From: UBA1402 sp964575345
GTDB taxonomy: Bacteria > Bacteroidota > Bacteroidia > Bacteroidales > UBA1402
DNA length: 64,000 nt
NCBI GenBank assembly: GCA_964575345.1
Contig: CAZNQD010000001.1
Location: forward strand, 1-64,000
Direction of reading: 5' to 3'
Below are positions 60,152 through 64,000 of this stretch, piece after piece. How positions within the stretch are numbered: position 1 is the stretch's first letter; each line of letters starts with the position of its first letter. The notes beneath the pieces are model-generated. The model did not search any database, was not told the DNA's origin, and worked only from the letters and a program-made list of their open reading frames with translations. Both the position numbers and the translations under genes were made by a program.

Positions 60152-61993
60152 CTATTCTACTGTGACCGATTTAGCCAGGTTGCGGGGCTGATCTACATTA
60201 CGACCTTTGCTTATTGCTATGTGATAGGCAAAAAGCTGGAGAGGTATACAGGCTACCACCGGAGACAGGCATTCGTCCACATGGGGGATTTCCAGGCAAT
60301 AATCGGCCATGGAAGACACGACCTTGTCTCCTTTGGTTACTATGGCAATCACTTTGCCACCTCTTGCCTTTATTTCCTGGATGTTACTGACTGTTTTTTC
60401 GTAAATGCTATCGGTAGTGGCAATAACAAAAGTGGGCATCTCATTATCTATAAGCGCAATAGGACCGTGTTTCATTTCAGCAGCCGGATAACCCTCAGCG
60501 TGTATATAGGATATTTCCTTTAATTTTAAAGCACCTTCCAAAGCCAAAGGATAATTGTAACCTCTGCCCAGGTATAAAAAATTATGGGCATAGGTAAACA
60601 TTTTAGAGAGGTCTTTTATGCGATCGTCCAGCTTCAAGACTTCTTCCATCAATTCGGGAAGAGATTTCAGGCTTTTGAGTATGCTAAGAAAACGCTCTTT
60701 GGCTATGCTCTTCTTTTCTTTGGCAATAGTCATGGCCAACATGGCCAAAACTGTCACCTGGCCGGTGAAGGCCTTGGTGGATGCTACCCCAATCTCGGGG
60801 CCGACATGTATATAAGTGCCTGTATTGGTAGCTCTGGCTATGGAAGAGCCTACCACATTGCAAATACCGTAAATAAAAGCCCCTTTTTCTTTGCCCAATT
60901 GCACAGCTGCCAGAGTATCGGCTGTTTCTCCGGATTGGGAAATGGCTATCATCAAATCTCCTTTGTTAATTACAGGATTACGGTAACGAAATTCGGAAGC
61001 GTACTCGACCTCAACCGGAATCCGGCAAAATTCCTCAATCAGGTGTTTACCGATAAGTGCGGCGTGCCATGAAGTGCCGCAGGCAACAATAATAATCCGG
61101 CCTGCATTCAGAATTTTTTCTTTGTGGTCTATGACGCCCGAGAGGATAACATTGGTGGCTTCCACATTGATTCTGCCCCGTATGCAATCGATAATGGTTT
61201 TGGGTTGTTCGTAGATTTCCTTGAGCATAAAATGAGGATAACCTCCCTTTTCTAATTGTGTAATGCTCATATTTAAACTTTTGACATCCACTTTAGTTTC
61301 GGTATTGTTCAGATTCACGATTTTGATTTGTTCCTTGGGACGGAGTAAAACTACTTCTTCATCGTTGAGATAAACTACTTTGTTGGTATATTCAATAATG
61401 GGGGTAACGTCCGAAGCAATATAATATTCCTCTTTACCCAGGCCTACCACCAAAGGGCTGCTTTTGCGTGCAGCCACAATCTCTTCCTTATTGTTTTTGT
61501 CTATCACAGCAATAGCATAGGCACCTATCACCTGCTTAAGGGCCGATTGCACCGCTTCAAACAGGGAACATTGATTGGAGGTTTTGATATATTCTATCAA
61601 TTGAACCAGAACTTCGGTGTCTGTATCGCTTTTGAAGCTGTAACCATGCTCTTGCAGAGCTTTTTTTAGCAGGGTATAGTTCTCGATTATTCCATTATGA
61701 ACCAATGCCAGCGAAGCGGTCTCGGAGTAGTGAGGGTGGGCGTTGGCGTTGTTGGGTTCACCGTGGGTGGCCCAGCGGGTGTGGGCAATTCCGATTTTTC
61801 CGTTGATGTTTTTGGATTCGGTGAAGTTCTCCAGGTCACGAACCTTACCTTTGGTTTTGTAGACATTAATTTCGTTATCGTCAATCAAAGCTATCCCGGC
61901 ACTGTCGTAGCCTCTGTATTCAAGACGATGTAATCCCTTAATCAGTATAGGGTAGGCTTCTCTGTGACCTACATAAGCAACTATTCCACACAT
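60152..61993 (-). CDS. glmS: Glutamine-fructose-6-phosphate aminotransferase
   Basis: The 613-residue enzyme starts MCGIVAYVGHREAYPIL, so the nucleophile Cys2 is present. The glutaminase domain has YRGYDSAGIA and HTRWATHGEPNNANAHPH. Two SIS sugar-isomerase domains follow (ACGTSWHAAL, ISQSGETADTLAA, then EGYPAAEMKHGPIALI). It ends in SVTVE as usual. It makes glucosamine-6-phosphate for peptidoglycan and LPS. A -7 box lies at 62011-62018. No glmS ribozyme core was seen in the leader, which is too short for one. Confidence 0.96.
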   Translation of the reverse strand: MCGIVAYVGHREAYPILIKGLHRLEYRGYDSAGIALIDDNEINVYKTKGKVRDLENFTESKNINGKIGIAHTRWATHGEPNNANAHPHYSETASLALVHNGIIENYTLLKKALQEHGYSFKSDTDTEVLVQLIEYIKTSNQCSLFEAVQSALKQVIGAYAIAVIDKNNKEEIVAARKSSPLVVGLGKEEYYIASDVTPIIEYTNKVVYLNDEEVVLLRPKEQIKIVNLNNTETKVDVKSLNMSITQLEKGGYPHFMLKEIYEQPKTIIDCIRGRINVEATNVILSGVIDHKEKILNAGRIIIVACGTSWHAALIGKHLIEEFCRIPVEVEYASEFRYRNPVINKGDLMIAISQSGETADTLAAVQLGKEKGAFIYGICNVVGSSIARATNTGTYIHVGPEIGVASTKAFTGQVTVLAMLAMTIAKEKKSIAKERFLSILKSLKSLPELMEEVLKLDDRIKDLSKMFTYAHNFLYLGRGYNYPLALEGALKLKEISYIHAEGYPAAEMKHGPIALIDNEMPTFVIATTDSIYEKTVSNIQEIKARGGKVIAIVTKGDKVVSSMADYCLEIPHVDECLSPVVACIPLQLFAYHIAISKGRNVDQPRNLAKSVTVE

Positions 61994-62010
61994 AGAACGA
62001 TATTTAGATG

Positions 62011-62018
62011 CAAAAATA
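62011..62018 (-). promoter_or_regulatory. -7 box for glmS
   Basis: Plus-strand CAAAAATA gives TATTTTTG on the minus strand. The leader would be about 12 bases. Confidence 0.5.
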
Positions 62019-62799
62019 CAATCTTATAAGTTTTTTGAAGTATTCATAAGAAAAAAAATACTCATAAAAGGTCATTTTTTTTCAATTCGCGAGAATCGTC
62101 TATTTAAAACTGATTGTCCCATTGTACACGTACAGGCGATTCTCAGAGCCTGAGGCAAAAACAATTATTTTCAGATAAGGGCAGATCTGCTCTTCCGATT
62201 GAACGGTAAAGCATTGTTAACAATTCAACTCTTTAAAGGAGCAGAAAGAAGACAGTAATGCATAAATAATGTATATATCAAATACGTACTTCCCCGGGGA
62301 TTTGATTTACATAAATACATCTCCAACATTTGTTTAAAGCCTCACACATAAGTAAAACCAACAAATGTTTGCAGTGTCAGTTTACATTTTTGTATGTTAT
62401 AGAAAAATATAATTTCATTTCTGAGGGATCTAAGCGCCCGGGCCTAAAAACAATTAAAGTAATAACTTTATTAAAGACAAATCAAACTATTGGAATACAG
62501 TACAAATTCTGGTATGTTAAGATCAAATACAGACCGCGGTAGAGCGGAAAGTAATTTCTAAGAGACAAATTAAGAGTATAGATTTAAAATATAATTACTA
62601 AAATGCTGAATATAAAGAGATAAGCTATTTAATTGGAATTATATACTCATAATTAATTAATATAGCATTGTAAAGACAGATATGTAAAGCATGTTTACAT
62701 ATAAAAAGTTTCACAAAATTAATGTTGTTAATTTATGTATTTTGCACTTTATATCTGTAAAATATGTTTGATTAAAAGTTTTTTCAAGACAATTATTTG

Positions 62800-62807
62800 T
62801 ACATTTG
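62800..62807 (+). promoter_or_regulatory. -7 box for the XRE regulator gene
   Basis: TACATTTG, 33 bases before ATG 62840. It lies within the longest open frame (from 62735), supporting the internal start. Confidence 0.6.
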
Positions 62808-62839
62808 TGCAAAAGAAAAAATGCATAAATCTCCAACTT

Positions 62840-63283
62840 ATGAAAGACAGAATTAAGAAAATTTTAGATTCCCAGGGCCTAAATGCCACACAATTTGCCC
62901 AAAAAGTAAGTATGAACGTCTCTGCCTTATCTCATATTTTGAGTGGAAGGAATAATCCGGGCTACGATGCACTTCAAAAGATTATTGTGAATTTTCCCCG
63001 GATCAATGTCGAGTGGTTGATGACAGGTCAGGGAGAGATGTACAAAGAAAACTTGCCCGAAGAGCCGGAACAGGTCACTTTATTTAGCGAGAATCCCATA
63101 AAACCGGAACAAGGCTCAGGCAAAGCAGAATATCCTGCGCAAAAGGGCTTAAAAAGCACACAAAAACCTATTATGTATTCAGATAATCAGTTACTTATAT
63201 CCAAAGAAAAAACGAATACAAAAATTCGCAAGATAGCCGTTTTTTATTCCGATAATACCTACGAGGAATTTTTTCCGCACTAA
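62840..63283 (+). CDS. XRE-family transcriptional regulator
   Basis: A 147-residue protein with an N-terminal helix-turn-helix of the XRE/Cro type (about residues 5-65; LNATQFAQKVSMNVSALSHI, then LSGRNNPGYDALQKI and VEWLMTGQGEMYK). A low-complexity linker rich in Pro, Glu and Gln follows, then a short basic beta segment (IRKIAVFYSDNTYEEFFP). Bacteroidetes carry many such regulators, often near mobile or phage-derived DNA, but no mobile gene is seen here. The start ATG 62840 follows the box at 62800. Its targets are unknown; the 850-base AT-rich region upstream may hold operator sites. Confidence 0.85.
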   Translation: MKDRIKKILDSQGLNATQFAQKVSMNVSALSHILSGRNNPGYDALQKIIVNFPRINVEWLMTGQGEMYKENLPEEPEQVTLFSENPIKPEQGSGKAEYPAQKGLKSTQKPIMYSDNQLLISKEKTNTKIRKIAVFYSDNTYEEFFPH

Positions 63284-63351
63284 TACTCTTCTAATTGATC
63301 CCGGGAGCTAAAGTTTTAAAATCAGACAAGCCTGAAATGAATTTTCTCACG

Positions 63352-63359
63352 TATATTTG
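63352..63359 (+). promoter_or_regulatory. -7 box for pyrK
   Basis: TATATTTG lies 18 bases before the pyrK ATG at 63378. The -33 element is unclear. Confidence 0.55.
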
Positions 63360-63377
63360 TGCATTCAACTCCTAATT

Positions 63378-64000
63378 ATGTCTTCGATCACAAACAAGAA
63401 AGTTTTAGATTTTATCTTATACGAAAAAGAAGAATGGCCAAATTCGGCCTTGATGAAATTTAAAACAGCCGAAGTTCTGCCGGAAATTTTTCCCGGACAA
63501 TTTGTACAAGTTAAAGTAGAAGATTCCCCCGACACCTATTTAAGGCGACCTTTATCGGTTAATTTCATAGACAGGGAAAACTCCTGCTTGTGGTTATTGG
63601 TGCAAAAAGTAGGACCCGGAACCCGTAAATTAGCCGGCCTTAGCTTGAACTCAAAGGTAAATATGATACTTCCCCTGGGTAACTCTTTTACAATGCCCGA
63701 GCCTGCGAAGGATTCCTTACAACAAAAAATAATGCTGATTGGTGGAGGTATTGGCACTGCTCCCCTGCTTTTTTTAGGTAAAAGCTTGTATGAAAAGGCT
63801 TATCTTCCCATTTTCTTGTTGGGAGGACGCTCAGCAGCTGATATTCTGCAAGTGGATCAGTTCAGACTTTACGGAAAGGTATATACAACCACTCAGGACG
63901 GCTCTATGGGAGAACGGGGGCTGGTGACCGAACACAGCATTTTAAAGGAAATGCAGCCTGACAGAATGTATTGCTGCGGCCCAAAACCAATGATGCAAGC
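63378..64000 (+). CDS. pyrK: Dihydroorotate dehydrogenase electron transfer subunit (3' truncated by window edge)
   Basis: An open frame from ATG 63378 runs to the window end, giving about 207 residues. It is the PyrK family: FAD-binding RRPLSVNFID, the nucleotide-binding glycine loop LIGGGIGTAPLLFL, and near the end MYCCGPKPMMQ. The C-terminal Fe-S cysteine cluster would come next, outside the window. With PyrDB (probably just downstream) it forms the NAD-linked class 1B dihydroorotate dehydrogenase, which passes electrons through FAD and a [2Fe-2S] centre. It belongs to pyrimidine synthesis, the same pathway as carB at 15-18 kb, but is not linked to it in an operon. Confidence 0.9.
   Translation, partial: MSSITNKKVLDFILYEKEEWPNSALMKFKTAEVLPEIFPGQFVQVKVEDSPDTYLRRPLSVNFIDRENSCLWLLVQKVGPGTRKLAGLSLNSKVNMILPLGNSFTMPEPAKDSLQQKIMLIGGGIGTAPLLFLGKSLYEKAYLPIFLLGGRSAADILQVDQFRLYGKVYTTTQDGSMGERGLVTEHSILKEMQPDRMYCCGPKPMMQ

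Larger units (their letters stand above)
61994..62839. other. Long AT-rich non-coding region before the XRE regulator
   Basis: About 850 bases without a convincing gene. A 70-codon frame at 62330-62542 has no family likeness and poor codon use. The region holds an inverted repeat (GAGAATCG 62091-62098 with CGATTCTC 62137-62144). It also has GC-rich perfect palindromes standing out from AT-rich DNA: GCAGATCTGC (62181-62190), TCCCCGGGGA (62291-62300), GCCCGGGC (62436-62443) and ACCGCGGT (62533-62540). I could not match it to tmRNA, RNase P, SRP RNA or a riboswitch. Confidence 0.5.

Noticed and set aside
60152..62040. A glmS ribozyme upstream of glmS
   Set aside because: The predicted leader is only about 12 bases, and no ribozyme core sequence is seen.
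62330..62542. Possible 70-residue gene in the AT-rich gap
   Set aside because: Poor codon use, no promoter box at a sensible distance, and a lysine/isoleucine-rich product with no family likeness.

Overview
The window reads as chromosome of an anaerobic member of the Bacteroidetes, most likely order Bacteroidales. The evidence is the bat aerotolerance genes, a protein with a type IX secretion (T9SS) C-terminal sorting domain, a TonB receptor under a TPP riboswitch, a eukaryote-type glycogen branching enzyme, an [FeFe] hydrogenase with NADH-oxidising partners, and repeated copies of the Bacteroidetes -7 promoter box TAnnTTTG. I see no rRNA, insertion sequence, prophage or CRISPR array. One tRNA gene is present.

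Layout. 1-4 kb: end of a bat operon (batC partial, batD, batE), a PAP2 phosphatase and a small DNA-binding protein, closed by a strong terminator. 4.4-9.1 kb: a poorly known block with a 196-residue orphan, a 1012-residue helical P-loop protein with a degenerate Walker A motif, and an MscS-type channel. This is the best candidate for an undescribed system. 9.1-13.4 kb (minus strand): a four-gene hydrogenase operon (HndB-like ferredoxin, NuoF-like, HydA, NuoE-like), then tRNA-Pro with two terminators. 13.8-18.5 kb (minus): carB followed by a PurF paralogue that lacks the N-terminal catalytic cysteine. 18.6-23.6 kb: aspS, a Nif3 protein, a zinc-ribbon coiled-coil protein, a lone HsdR-N nuclease domain on the minus strand, and holA.

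23.6-36 kb is a carbohydrate region. It has a secreted GH2 beta-galactosidase and a CotH-family T9SS cargo protein on the minus strand, a Tat-type secreted GH28 polygalacturonase on the plus strand, and a hexuronate block on the minus strand (uxaC, kdgK, eda, exuT-like). Together these suggest pectin breakdown to galacturonate, uptake, and conversion to pyruvate and glyceraldehyde-3-phosphate. The reductase and dehydratase steps between uronate isomerase and KDG kinase are not here.

36-51 kb is mostly housekeeping: glnS, a TPR protein with aroE, an OPT transporter, gdhA, valS, then lipoprotein-mazG-rsmF-yfcE and a carboxynorspermidine dehydrogenase-like enzyme. 51.4-54.5 kb is a thiamine unit: TPP riboswitch, TonB receptor and thiamine pyrophosphokinase, without the PnuT permease usual in such loci. 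54.5-62 kb holds glgB, YhcH-type and DUF2461 genes, a Kef-type antiporter and glmS. About 850 bp of AT-rich non-coding DNA follows, then an XRE regulator and the start of pyrK, which runs off the end of the window.

Start codons were often moved inward from the longest open frame. In several genes the longer frame begins with TTG inside a promoter box (aspS, glnS) or gives an implausible N-terminus (carB, uxaC, the XRE regulator).
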